The position numbers and the translations under genes were made by a program. Below are positions 16,636 to 24,733 of a stretch of DNA of 64,000 nucleotides, piece after piece. The notes beneath the pieces were generated by a model, which worked only from the letters and a program-made list of their open reading frames with translations, was not told where the DNA came from and did no database searches. The stretch comes from Helicobacter jaachi (GTDB taxonomy: Bacteria > Campylobacterota > Campylobacteria > Campylobacterales > Helicobacteraceae). The stretch spans positions 62,001 through 126,000 of the forward strand of contig NZ_JRPR02000001.1 in assembly GCF_000763135.2 (NCBI RefSeq). Direction: 5' to 3'. Positions within the stretch are counted from its first letter, which is position 1; each line of letters begins with the position of its first letter.

Positions 16636-18306
16636 ATGATGTCTAATGAATTAGCAGTTAAGCCAAAAAAGAGGGCGAGCGTAGGACTTATGCTTGGATT
16701 TGGCTTTGGGGTTTTAATCGTATTTTGCTGCGTTATGGTGTTTATAAGTATTAATCGCGTGAATAGTATTAATACTTCGCTCACACAAATTAATGACATT
16801 AACGCTGTGGCGCAAAGATATGCTATTGATTTTCGTGGCAGTGTGCATGATAGGGCGATTGCTGTGCGCGATGTGGTGCTTATTGGTGATGAGGATAAGC
16901 AGGGCTTGCAGCAGCTTTTGGAGCAAATTAGTAGTTTGGAGAAGTCCTATAAAAGCGCTGAAGATAACATGAAAGAAAAATTTGTAAAAACCAATATGCT
17001 TAATCAAGATGAGCTTACTATGCTGCACAATATAGAATCTGTGCAGGCTAAGAGTATGCCGCTCATCACTCAAGTGCTACAAGCGCGACTTTCGGGGAAT
17101 ATCACAAAGGCTCAAGAGATTTTAAAAACGCTCTCTCCTCAATTTACGCAATGGCTATTTGATATCAATCAATTTATCAATTATGAGGAGCGTGCAAACA
17201 CGGAGCTTACGCAAAATCTAAGAAGTGATGTGGTGGAGTTTAGAATCTTACTTCTAGGGCTTTTAGCGTGTAGTATTGTGTTTGGTGTGATTTTGGCTAT
17301 TGTGATTATACGCCAGCTTTTGCGTATGCTAGGTGGCGAACCACGCGTGGCTTCAAGCATTATTGCAAGGATTGCTAGCGGAAATTTAGCCGAAAAAGTG
17401 ACGTATAAGGGCGAAGATTCTATGCTTGCCTCTATTGCCTCAATGCAGGCAAAACTCAAAGAAATTGTAGAATTTATCACGCACTCATCGCATCAAATCA
17501 ATGATGTAGCCCTCAAAGTATCTCAAGCCTCGCATAAAGCTCAAGACGCAGCACATACACAAATGCAAGGCTCAAAGCAGGTAGTTGAGAAAATCGGGCA
17601 GATGAATAATTCAGTGATTGAAGTATCAAATATCGCTAAGCAAACAGAGCAAAACTCACTAAAAAGTGTGGAAATCTCTACCAAAGGTGTGGAAATCATT
17701 AATGTTACCGCGCAAGAAATTGGCAAAATCACAGAGATGATTAGCTCTTCAGCCGATAATATCCGCGGACTTCAGCAGCAGTCTATGGAAATTGGCGGCA
17801 GCGCTAATCTCATCGCAGAAATTGCAGACCAAACAAATTTGCTTGCCTTGAATGCTGCTATTGAAGCCGCACGCGCAGGCGAGCATGGGCGAGGCTTTGC
17901 GGTGGTGGCAGATGAGGTGAGAAAGCTTGCAGAGCGCACTGCTTCAACCACAGCTGAAATTGCTAATATGATTAAACTTATTCAAGATAGCATAGGCACT
18001 TCTGTTGATGCTATCGAAGCTATTGTGCCTCAAATTGATAAGGGGCAAAAGCTCATTATGGATTCTGTGCAGACATTGCAAGAAATCCAAACTCAAGCTC
18101 AAGATTCACTCCAGCAAGCCAAATCCGTAGCCTCTTCATCAAGTCAGCAAGAAAGCACCATGCAAAGCATTTCAGACGATATGCAGGGCATTTCCTCCCT
18201 TTCACAAGAAACCAGCCTATCGCTTGAAAATGCCAGCAAGACCATTGATGAGCTTGAAAGCATTTCAAACGCGCTAAAAAAATATATGGCTTACTTTAAA
18301 ATATAA
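16636..18306 (+). CDS. Methyl-accepting chemotaxis protein
   Basis: The 556-residue transmembrane receptor has TM1 (about 16-38), a periplasmic four-helix-bundle sensor (about 40-200, 4HB-type), TM2 (about 200-222), a HAMP domain (about 222-275) and a long coiled-coil signalling domain. The conserved hairpin tip reads [20 protein letters not shown] and [16 protein letters not shown] (about 395-437), which contacts CheA and CheW. The ligand is unknown. No CheR-tethering pentapeptide is seen at the C-terminus (KKYMAYFKI). The SD AAGGAGA precedes two adjacent ATG codons. It is likely a single-gene transcript with a candidate -10 TACAAT at 16602-16607. Confidence 0.95.
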   Translation: MMSNELAVKPKKRASVGLMLGFGFGVLIVFCCVMVFISINRVNSINTSLTQINDINAVAQRYAIDFRGSVHDRAIAVRDVVLIGDEDKQGLQQLLEQISSLEKSYKSAEDNMKEKFVKTNMLNQDELTMLHNIESVQAKSMPLITQVLQARLSGNITKAQEILKTLSPQFTQWLFDINQFINYEERANTELTQNLRSDVVEFRILLLGLLACSIVFGVILAIVIIRQLLRMLGGEPRVASSIIARIASGNLAEKVTYKGEDSMLASIASMQAKLKEIVEFITHSSHQINDVALKVSQASHKAQDAAHTQMQGSKQVVEKIGQMNNSVIEVSNIAKQTEQNSLKSVEISTKGVEIINVTAQEIGKITEMISSSADNIRGLQQQSMEIGGSANLIAEIADQTNLLALNAAIEAARAGEHGRGFAVVADEVRKLAERTASTTAEIANMIKLIQDSIGTSVDAIEAIVPQIDKGQKLIMDSVQTLQEIQTQAQDSLQQAKSVASSSSQQESTMQSISDDMQGISSLSQETSLSLENASKTIDELESISNALKKYMAYFKI

Positions 18307-18323
18307 ACACCACTTTAGACTAA

Positions 18324-19184
18324 CTAGTGCGCCTGTGTATGACGCGCGCTAGGCGCATTAGCAGGGCAGCTATTTTCAAGAAAGCAGCGCAGGGATTTAA
18401 TCTTTTCTACAATGCTAGGACTTACGCGCATTAAAGAGTGCGTTTGCGGATAGAAAAAGATTTGATTATTTTTTGCCGCGTCTAGATTCTGTAATGCGGG
18501 GTTTTGCTCAAGCAAGGTCTTAGAATCCCTTGCTTCAATGCCAAGGATAAGCATATCAGGCTTTGCTTTTAAAATAAACTCACTTGAAATAATAGGGCGT
18601 GCCACTTGACTTTCTGGGGTGAGGTTTTTCACGCCAATCACGCGCAAAATATCAGCAATCACCGAATTATCAGCAAAGCCCATAAGCGGATTGCTAGAAA
18701 ATAAAAATACCGCGCTTTTATTAAGCGGATTTTGTGAGAGCGCGGCTAGCTCTTTTTCTACACGCGCTTTTAGCTCTTCACCTGCTTGCTCTTTATGCAA
18801 GATCTTAGCTAGCTCGGTAATATTTTTTTGTAAATCACTAAGCCTATTTGCCTCTAAATAAAGTGTTTTAATATTTAACTGCTTTAATCTATCCTGCAAG
18901 CCTAGTGAATAGCTGCTCACAATCACAAGCGTAGGCTTAAGTGCTACAATCTTTTCAATAGAAGGATTTGAAAAGCTCCCCACACTTGCAAGCTTACTTG
19001 TTTTCTCCACAGGCGCGATTTGACTTTGCTGCAGATGTGCAATGGCTACAATTTCTTCCCCACTGCCTAGCTCGTAGATAATCTCTACACTTGCAGGGTC
19101 TAGCACCACTAGCCGCTCTTTTGCCACCACCGCACACACAAGGCTTAACACAAGCCCTAAAATCTTAACTACATTCATTAACAC
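18324..19184 (-). CDS. chuD: Haem/iron ABC transporter substrate-binding protein
   Basis: The 286-residue exported protein has a signal peptide (about 3-21) and the two-lobed BtuF/FecB fold: LVVLDPASVEIIYELGSGEEIVAI, ASVGSFSNPSIEKIVALKPTLVI, then the long linking helix. Such proteins deliver haem, siderophore or cobalamin to a BtuC/FecD-type permease. The order permease-ATPase-binding protein, with a HugZ-type haem oxygenase upstream, matches C. jejuni chuZ and chuBCD, so haem is the likely ligand. It overlaps chuC by 7 bases. The substrate is inferred from context. Confidence 0.82.
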   Translation of the reverse strand: MLMNVVKILGLVLSLVCAVVAKERLVVLDPASVEIIYELGSGEEIVAIAHLQQSQIAPVEKTSKLASVGSFSNPSIEKIVALKPTLVIVSSYSLGLQDRLKQLNIKTLYLEANRLSDLQKNITELAKILHKEQAGEELKARVEKELAALSQNPLNKSAVFLFSSNPLMGFADNSVIADILRVIGVKNLTPESQVARPIISSEFILKAKPDMLILGIEARDSKTLLEQNPALQNLDAAKNNQIFFYPQTHSLMRVSPSIVEKIKSLRCFLENSCPANAPSARHTQAH

Positions 19185-19957
19185 TCCTTTGAAATGATGA
19201 TATGAGGCTTACTTTTATGCGTAATCACCTCGCATGCTATACCATAAATCTCTTTTAAAATGCTAGATTCTAAAAGCTCCTCGCTCGCACCCATATAGCG
19301 CAACCTGCCTGCTTTTAAAAACAAGATTCTATGGCAAAAAAGCGCGGCAAGATTGACATCATGCAGCACCGCCACAACGCTAATGCCCTCGTTTTTAATA
19401 AATGCCTCACATTGCCCTAAAAGCTCTAGGGCGAAATTCACATCAAGCGCGCTTGTAGGCTCATCAAGGCAGAGAATCTTTGGCTTTTTAAGCAAGGCAC
19501 GCGCTAAAAGCACTCGCTGAAACTCTCCGCCGCTTAGTGAAAGCACATCGCGATTTAAAAAAGATTCTATATTGAGTGCTTTGGCTACTTGCTCTAGGTC
19601 TAATAAATCTGTGCTTGAATAGCTAGCAAATAAGCCTTTAAGCGCGCTATATCGCCCCATAAGCAGCACATCGCGCACCAAAAGCGGCAGCGTGATATGG
19701 GATTTTTGCGGCACAAAGCCTATAAGTTGGGAGAGCTGCTTAATGCTATAAGTTGCAATAGGCTTAGAAAAAAGCGAAATACTCCCGCTCTGCACAGGTA
19801 AAATACCTAAAATATGCTTTAAAAGCGTGCTTTTGCCTGAGCCATTTGGTCCTAAAATCCCCACAAACTCGCCCTTGCCCACGCTAAAGCTAATATTATT
19901 GAGAATCTGCGCGCCTCTTATGCGAAAGCTTAGATTCTCTACCTTAATTACACTCAT
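19178..19957 (-). CDS. chuC: Haem/iron ABC transporter ATPase
   Basis: The 259-residue ATP-binding subunit is of the FecE/BtuD type. The Walker A motif is GPNGSGKST (36-44), the Q-loop is GFVPQK, the signature LSGGEFQRVLLARAL and Walker B ILCLDEPTSALD, followed by the switch His in VLHDVNLAA. It is placed directly after chuB (no gap) and overlaps chuD. It powers import through the permease pair. Confidence 0.9.
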   Translation of the reverse strand: MSVIKVENLSFRIRGAQILNNISFSVGKGEFVGILGPNGSGKSTLLKHILGILPVQSGSISLFSKPIATYSIKQLSQLIGFVPQKSHITLPLLVRDVLLMGRYSALKGLFASYSSTDLLDLEQVAKALNIESFLNRDVLSLSGGEFQRVLLARALLKKPKILCLDEPTSALDVNFALELLGQCEAFIKNEGISVVAVLHDVNLAALFCHRILFLKAGRLRYMGASEELLESSILKEIYGIACEVITHKSKPHIIISKEC

Positions 19958-20947
19958 TTATACGCCCACGCTAACGCGCCTTGTCTGTAAGGCAAGGTAT
20001 AAAAACACAGGCGCACCAAAAAATGCCGTGATAATGCCAATGGGCAGCTCGACATTAAGCAAACTGCGCGCTAGGGTATCACAACAGAGCAAGAAAACCC
20101 CACCTAAAGCCGTGCAAAGGGGCAGCACAATGGCGTTATTATAGTCTTTGACAAGCAATCGCACGATATGGGGTATCACAAGCCCCACAAAGCCAATAAG
20201 CCCGCTAAATGCCACCGCAAAGCTCACACCAAGTGATGAGGCAATGAGCAGATTGCGCTTAAGCACTTTGGCATTTACGCCAAGATTGCGCGCCTCCTCA
20301 TCGCCGCTAAGGATAATATTCATCTCATATCGTTTAGCATAAAAATAGCCCATACACACCACAAGCGGCACAAGCAGCAAGCCCACCTTATCCCATGAGG
20401 CAAGCCCCAAATACCCCATAAGCCACGCCACAATCTTAAAAGAATTCTCACCAATGTAGTAGATACAAAGCGAAGTAAGCGCGCCAAGAAACGAAGAAAT
20501 CGCAATGCCAATGATGAGCAGTGTAGTGATATTGGCATATTTTTGTAGCTTAAAAATCACTAGACTAAACACTACGCAAAATACAAAGCCAAATATGCCA
20601 AAGTAAAAATCCGCTAGCCCCAAGATATAGGCTACTACCGCGCCAAAGCTCGCCGCAGAAGCAATGCCTATGATATAGGGGTCAGCAATAGGATTTGCAA
20701 AAATGCTTTGCGTTACTGCGCCAGAGGAGGCAAGCAGCATGCCAATAAGAATTGCCATGGCTATGCGCGGCAGGCGCAAATCATATAGAATCTGCCTATC
20801 TACCTCCTCACCACCCCCGCACAGCACGGCAAAAAGTCTTCCTATGCTCCACACCTCATCGCCTAGCGCCATTGCCACAGCCACAGCTATCACATACGCG
20901 CCAAGCACAAAAAGGATAAAAATGATATATCGATTTTTTTGTTTCAT
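19958..20947 (-). CDS. chuB: Haem/iron ABC transporter permease
   Basis: The 329-residue BtuC/FecD-family permease has about nine or ten membrane segments and the family sequences LRLPRIAMAILIGMLLASSGA, FANPIADPYIIGI, LGVNAKVLKRNLLIASSLGVSFAVAFSGLIGFVGLVIPHIVR. It forms the homodimeric channel for ChuC and ChuD. It is the first intact gene after a broken EamA gene. The inferred substrate is haem because of the locus. Confidence 0.88.
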   Translation of the reverse strand: MKQKNRYIIFILFVLGAYVIAVAVAMALGDEVWSIGRLFAVLCGGGEEVDRQILYDLRLPRIAMAILIGMLLASSGAVTQSIFANPIADPYIIGIASAASFGAVVAYILGLADFYFGIFGFVFCVVFSLVIFKLQKYANITTLLIIGIAISSFLGALTSLCIYYIGENSFKIVAWLMGYLGLASWDKVGLLLVPLVVCMGYFYAKRYEMNIILSGDEEARNLGVNAKVLKRNLLIASSLGVSFAVAFSGLIGFVGLVIPHIVRLLVKDYNNAIVLPLCTALGGVFLLCCDTLARSLLNVELPIGIITAFFGAPVFLYLALQTRRVSVGV

Positions 20948-21004
20948 AATAAGCCTTGATAATACTCCCGCTTTTTGGCTTGTAATGCTACGCTATTTTG
21001 TGTT

Positions 21005-21024
21005 TATAGAATCTAGATTCTATA
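21005..21024. repeat. Perfect TATAGAATCTAGATTCTATA palindrome
   Basis: A perfect 20-base palindrome lies between chuB and the EamA remnant. The TAG that ends the remnant reading frame (complement of 21020-21022) is inside it. Confidence 0.95.
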
Positions 21025-21290
21025 TCGCCATGAGAATGACGCCAGCAGTGATTAAAATCGTAGCGATGATGCCCTTTGTATCGAGGCTCTCACCCAAAAA
21101 TATGAGCGCAAAAATTATAGTAATAACCACGCTAAGCTTGTCAATCACTGCTATTTTGCTTACTTCGCCAAGTTGGAGAGCCTTAAAATAGCAAAGCCAT
21201 GCTAGCGTTTATGCCATCAACTCCAAGTTTTGCTAATATTGCTGTGAGAGCGGCAAAAATAGCCGACAAAATAGCAAACACAAGCCACAT
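21020..21290 (-). pseudogene. Remnant of an EamA/DMT-family transporter gene with internal deletion
   Basis: Reading the minus strand from the ATG at 21288-21290 gives MWLVFAILSAIFAALTAILA then KLGVDGINASMALLF and a stop. This is the N-terminus of an EamA (drug/metabolite) transporter. In another frame the DNA continues as LCYFKALQLGEVSKIAVIDK and LSVVITIIFALIFLGE, ending GVILMAI, which is the C-terminus of the same repeat. The middle (about 60 residues in intact relatives) is missing and the two parts are out of frame. The gene is therefore dead, broken by one deletion. It lies between hugZ and chuBCD. Confidence 0.82.
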
Positions 21291-21337
21291 TTTGTTTTCA
21301 CAGATGGTGATTATTGTAAAAAGCTAGCAATTTATGA

Positions 21338-22159
21338 TTAGTGCTTATGCGGATTATGCCCACCATGCCCGTGAGGCGAACCATGTCCATGAGGTGCCTT
21401 AGAGTGTGGATTACCCCCACTGCCACCCACATGCTTAATTTCACCACTTGGCAGAATATCATACGCCTGCCCAAAGCCTTTAACAAAGCGACCTAAACCT
21501 AACTGCAGCTCTACAAGGTGAAAGTCTGTCATTTGGCGAATGGTTTTCACCCCACCAGCTCCACCCATGGCAGATTCTAAAGCATTGAGCGCATGCTCAA
21601 ATTCTTGACTTTCTCGCTCGACAAAGCGTGCATGCGCACGATATTTCAAGCGTTTGCGTAAGATAACGGACTTTGCCTTGCACTCATCTTCAAGGAACAT
21701 CACTTCAATTTTGTTAGGATTTGCAGAAATGCTTTGATAGTGGTCGGCTACTTCGCTTATGTAAATATAGGCTTTATTATCAATTTGAATAAGCGGTGCA
21801 TACGAGATAAGTGCATTGTCGCTTTTATCAATACTAGCGATGATGATTGAACCAAATGTCTTTTTGAATTCTGCAATTTCTTGAGCTACCGCGCTAGCAT
21901 TGGGGGCTTCTGCCCACTGGCATAGAGCGATAATTGCATCTTTGAGTGTGCTTTCACTCGCTTTTTGCGGAAACTCCACACGCAAAGAAACATTATCATT
22001 ATACACAATATCTAAGCCCTCAAAATCCACACCTTTAAGCACAGCATTTTGCACTTCTCCATTAATGAGTGCGCTAGGCTCGCCATATTTTTTACATAGC
22101 CCAATAAGTTCGGCTTGGTGATGGTCGTTCATATGCTGAATGATACTCTGGGGATTCAT
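21338..22159 (-). CDS. hugZ: HugZ/ChuZ-type haem oxygenase
   Basis: The 273-residue protein begins with MNDHHQAELIGLCKKYG (DUF2470-like helices, about 9-100), followed by a split-barrel FMN-binding-like domain (about 100-245), the architecture of H. pylori HugZ and C. jejuni ChuZ. These enzymes open haem to release iron. The C-terminal tail (about 247-273) is very rich in His, Gly and Pro (HGHGSPHGHGGHNPHKH). In HugZ a C-terminal histidine supplies a haem ligand. The long tail may also bind metal. The SD AAGGAG is inside a potential hairpin. Its promoter and leader are described separately. Confidence 0.9.
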   Translation of the reverse strand: MNPQSIIQHMNDHHQAELIGLCKKYGEPSALINGEVQNAVLKGVDFEGLDIVYNDNVSLRVEFPQKASESTLKDAIIALCQWAEAPNASAVAQEIAEFKKTFGSIIIASIDKSDNALISYAPLIQIDNKAYIYISEVADHYQSISANPNKIEVMFLEDECKAKSVILRKRLKYRAHARFVERESQEFEHALNALESAMGGAGGVKTIRQMTDFHLVELQLGLGRFVKGFGQAYDILPSGEIKHVGGSGGNPHSKAPHGHGSPHGHGGHNPHKH

Positions 22160-22444
22160 ATTTGCTCCTTAAGAAAGATTAAGGTTGCACAGAGGCTACC
22201 TTTGGGATTAAGATAGCCTATTTATGCAATCAAACAACAAATAAGGAAGGAAAAAGATGCTTTGCTAACCCACCCAGCCCTACCAAATCGCTAAAGAAAC
22301 GACTTTGTTAGAAAGTTCATCTTAAAAACGAGTGTGATTATAATACATCAAAGCTTAAATATAAATTAATAACCATTCTTAATTATTAAGATTTTAATTA
22401 TTTTCATTTCTACCTTAATTTTGCGCGCCTACGACATATAAAAA
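22160..22444 (-). promoter_or_regulatory. hugZ promoter and structured leader, with possible Fur box
   Basis: On the minus strand a TATAAT -10 box (complement of 22337-22342) would start a leader of about 170 bases. Upstream lies an AT-rich imperfect palindrome, TAATAACCATTCTTAATTAT and on (22367-22388), with TAATAA and TTATTA ends like Helicobacter Fur sites. Just before the gene, TTAAGG (including the SD) can pair with CCTTAA across a 6-base loop (22167-22184). A second stem, AGGCTA/TAGCCT, covers 22193-22219. Regulation by Fur and the hairpins is inference. Confidence 0.5.
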
Positions 22445-23218
22445 TTATATGAGATGAAAGGTCTGCGCTACTTTCCACAATGTGAGCGCAATAGAAAACG
22501 CATATATGCCAATAAGCGCGTAGCGGTGATTTTTGAGCGTGATTTTACTTATAAGATAAATACCAAACGCCACGCCAAACATCGAGGCAATGCCTAAAAT
22601 AATGCCCGCTTTAAAATCAATAAGATTATGTGCAGCCAGTGATAAACTTCCAGAAATGGAAGCAAAAATGATAAAAAAGAGCGAAATAGGCACCACCTTT
22701 TTAGAATTAAAGCCCAAATAATACGCCAAAATAGGCGCTAAAATAAGCCCTCCTCCTATGCCTAAGCTCACAGCAAAAATGCCTGTGATGAAGCCTGCTG
22801 CAATCATAAGCATTTTTTGTTTTTTAGGCTCTGTGATAGGCGGAGTAGGGTTTGCGGTGGTTTTCACATCAAAGATATATTTATAAAAACTCACGCAAGA
22901 AAGCAGCAAAAAGCATAAAAGCAATGTTTGAGAGGAGAGGCTATCTACGATAATGCCGCTAAATGCCGCGCCTATAAGCCCTCCTAAACCTACAAATACG
23001 CCATCTTGTATGGCAAGCTTTTTTTGATAAATATTGATGATTGAGCCAAATGTGGAGGAAAATACCATTTGCATAATGGATATACCAATGGCATACTCCA
23101 TATCTAATCCCAGCAAAAGCAAGCAAGGCACGATGATAACACCTCCACCTATACCAAAAAATCCAGCCGCCGCTCCGCTTATGCAGCCTAAAATAATTAA
23201 AAATGCAACACTCATCAT
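22445..23218 (-). CDS. TauE/SafE-family membrane transporter
   Basis: The 257-residue protein has eight predicted membrane segments in two similar halves, with the family pattern GCISGAAAGFFGIGGGVIIVP near the start and GFITGIFAVSLGIGGGLILAP in the second half. Members move sulfite, sulfoacetate or other organosulfur anions across the inner membrane. The substrate here is unknown. It overlaps the metallophosphoesterase gene by 4 bases. Confidence 0.88.
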   Translation of the reverse strand: MMSVAFLIILGCISGAAAGFFGIGGGVIIVPCLLLLGLDMEYAIGISIMQMVFSSTFGSIINIYQKKLAIQDGVFVGLGGLIGAAFSGIIVDSLSSQTLLLCFLLLSCVSFYKYIFDVKTTANPTPPITEPKKQKMLMIAAGFITGIFAVSLGIGGGLILAPILAYYLGFNSKKVVPISLFFIIFASISGSLSLAAHNLIDFKAGIILGIASMFGVAFGIYLISKITLKNHRYALIGIYAFSIALTLWKVAQTFHLI

Positions 23219-24522
23219 TCCCCCTCTAGTTTTAAAAGCACAATTTCACTTGGAGCTAAAAATCGTATCGCAGGTCCCCAAAATCCCACGCCGCTGCTTA
23301 CATAAAGCTGCGTTTGGCGAGGTTTAGATTCTATATTTTGAGATGTGTGCGTAGATTGTGTATGTTGTGGGAGTTTATAAAGTCCATGCACATAATGTTG
23401 CTCAAGCCACACAAAAAATGAGAGCGGAAATACCTGTCCTGCGTGTGTATGCCCGCATAGCACTAAATCAAAATCACTCACATCATTTTGTCGCACAAAT
23501 TTTGGCTGATGGACTAAAAGCACGCTTGGCTTTTGCGTATTTAAACCCGCTTTAGCCGCTGCTAAATTAGGCTCTTCATACCCAAAGCGCGCGGCACTTA
23601 AATCACTCACTCCTGCTAAGTTTAAATCAGCTAGCTCAATATGTTTATTGTGCAAAATATTAAGATTTAAGGTCTGCAGATGCGCCAAAATTGGCTCTAC
23701 GCCATGATAATATTCATGATTTCCCGCCACATAATACACGCCTTCTGTGCTTTGCAAGGATTTAAGCGGCTCTAAATCTGCTTTAATATTTTCTATCTTA
23801 TCATCGATTAAATCCCCCACAATTACTACCAAATCAGGCTTTAGGGCGTTAATCTTTGCCACCACATCTGCAAGAAAAGCATATCCCAAAGTTTTGCCAA
23901 TATGCACATCAGTTATCATCGCTATGCGCTTTGGCTTTTTTAAGCCAGCTAGCTTTATGCGCACTTCTTTCACGGGTGGGATAGTGAGGGCATTCTTAAA
24001 ACCCTGCACGCTAAAGCACACAAATAAAAGCGCAATGCTTGTATCAATCATACCTTGCAAAAATTTGCGGCGCGGCGTGAGTGGCGAGGCATTTGAAGCG
24101 CTTTGCAGTTTGGGCGAAGCGGATAGAGCATTTTGTGAGGGATTTATAGAATCTAGGCATACTTTTTGAGTTTGGTTACAGCAGGAAGTGGGGCTGCAGC
24201 AGGATTTAGGCACTCCATTGCGCACTAAGATTCTCACACAATCCACGCACAAACACGCCATAAACAAACAATAAGTAAAAATCACGCAAGAGCCAATGAG
24301 CAAAAATCCGCTCGGGCTAAAATGCACATCTCTTACCGCAAACATCGATATTTCCCCGATAGCCAAAAGCAAAAGCAGCGCGATAAAAATCCATTTTGTA
24401 AATGCCCATTTGCGCACAAGGAGGCTATGGCGAATAAAACGCTTGTAAATGTAGAGCTTCATAAGATTTAGAACAATGAAAATTATTCCTATCAATAATA
24501 ATATAAAAACTTTCACCCTCAC
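23215..24522 (-). CDS. Membrane-anchored metallophosphoesterase (YkuE-like)
   Basis: The 435-residue protein has N-terminal membrane segments (about 5-23, 40-62, 72-92), a further segment near 160-175, then a calcineurin-like phosphoesterase domain: TDVHIGKTLG, VVIVGDLIDD, VAGNHEYYHG, VLCGHTHAGQV. YkuE-type enzymes use two metals and act at the membrane, some on phospholipids or UDP-sugars. The start is a GTG at 24522 with AAGGGG upstream. A second GTG two codons later is possible. Residues about 112-122 form a cysteine cluster (CCSPTSCCNQTQKVC) facing the linker, unusual for the family. It is coupled to the TauE-like gene. Confidence 0.85.
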   Translation of the reverse strand: MRVKVFILLLIGIIFIVLNLMKLYIYKRFIRHSLLVRKWAFTKWIFIALLLLLAIGEISMFAVRDVHFSPSGFLLIGSCVIFTYCLFMACLCVDCVRILVRNGVPKSCCSPTSCCNQTQKVCLDSINPSQNALSASPKLQSASNASPLTPRRKFLQGMIDTSIALLFVCFSVQGFKNALTIPPVKEVRIKLAGLKKPKRIAMITDVHIGKTLGYAFLADVVAKINALKPDLVVIVGDLIDDKIENIKADLEPLKSLQSTEGVYYVAGNHEYYHGVEPILAHLQTLNLNILHNKHIELADLNLAGVSDLSAARFGYEEPNLAAAKAGLNTQKPSVLLVHQPKFVRQNDVSDFDLVLCGHTHAGQVFPLSFFVWLEQHYVHGLYKLPQHTQSTHTSQNIESKPRQTQLYVSSGVGFWGPAIRFLAPSEIVLLKLEGE

Positions 24523-24543
24523 CCCTTAAAAATACATCGCAAC

Positions 24544-24565
24544 TTATAGAATCTAGATTCTATAA
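24544..24565. repeat. 22-base perfect palindrome of the AGAATCTAGATTCT family
   Basis: It contains TATAGAATCTAGATTCTATA plus one matching T/A on each side. It lies between the divergent metallophosphoesterase and antiporter genes. Confidence 0.95.
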
Positions 24566-24680
24566 AATAAAATTTATACGCCTTAAATAGCCTTATTTGC
24601 CTTTATTGGAGGCAGAATTATTTCACATTCAAAATAATCATTATTAAATATTTTTAAACGCACAAACTACTTTCCTCATA

Positions 24681-24686
24681 TATAAT
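24681..24686 (+). promoter_or_regulatory. -10 box of the antiporter gene promoter
   Basis: TATAAT follows TTCCTCATA and lies about 48 bases before the proposed start codon. No clear -35 box. Confidence 0.55.
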
Positions 24687-24733
24687 GGCGCGTTTATTTT
24701 TCAATTTTTAAAATTCATACAAAGAGGTGACTT

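Noticed and set aside
20703-21191. A 162-residue plus-strand frame over chuB and the EamA remnant
   Set aside because: It is antisense to a well-supported permease and to a recognisable transporter remnant, and has no coding features.
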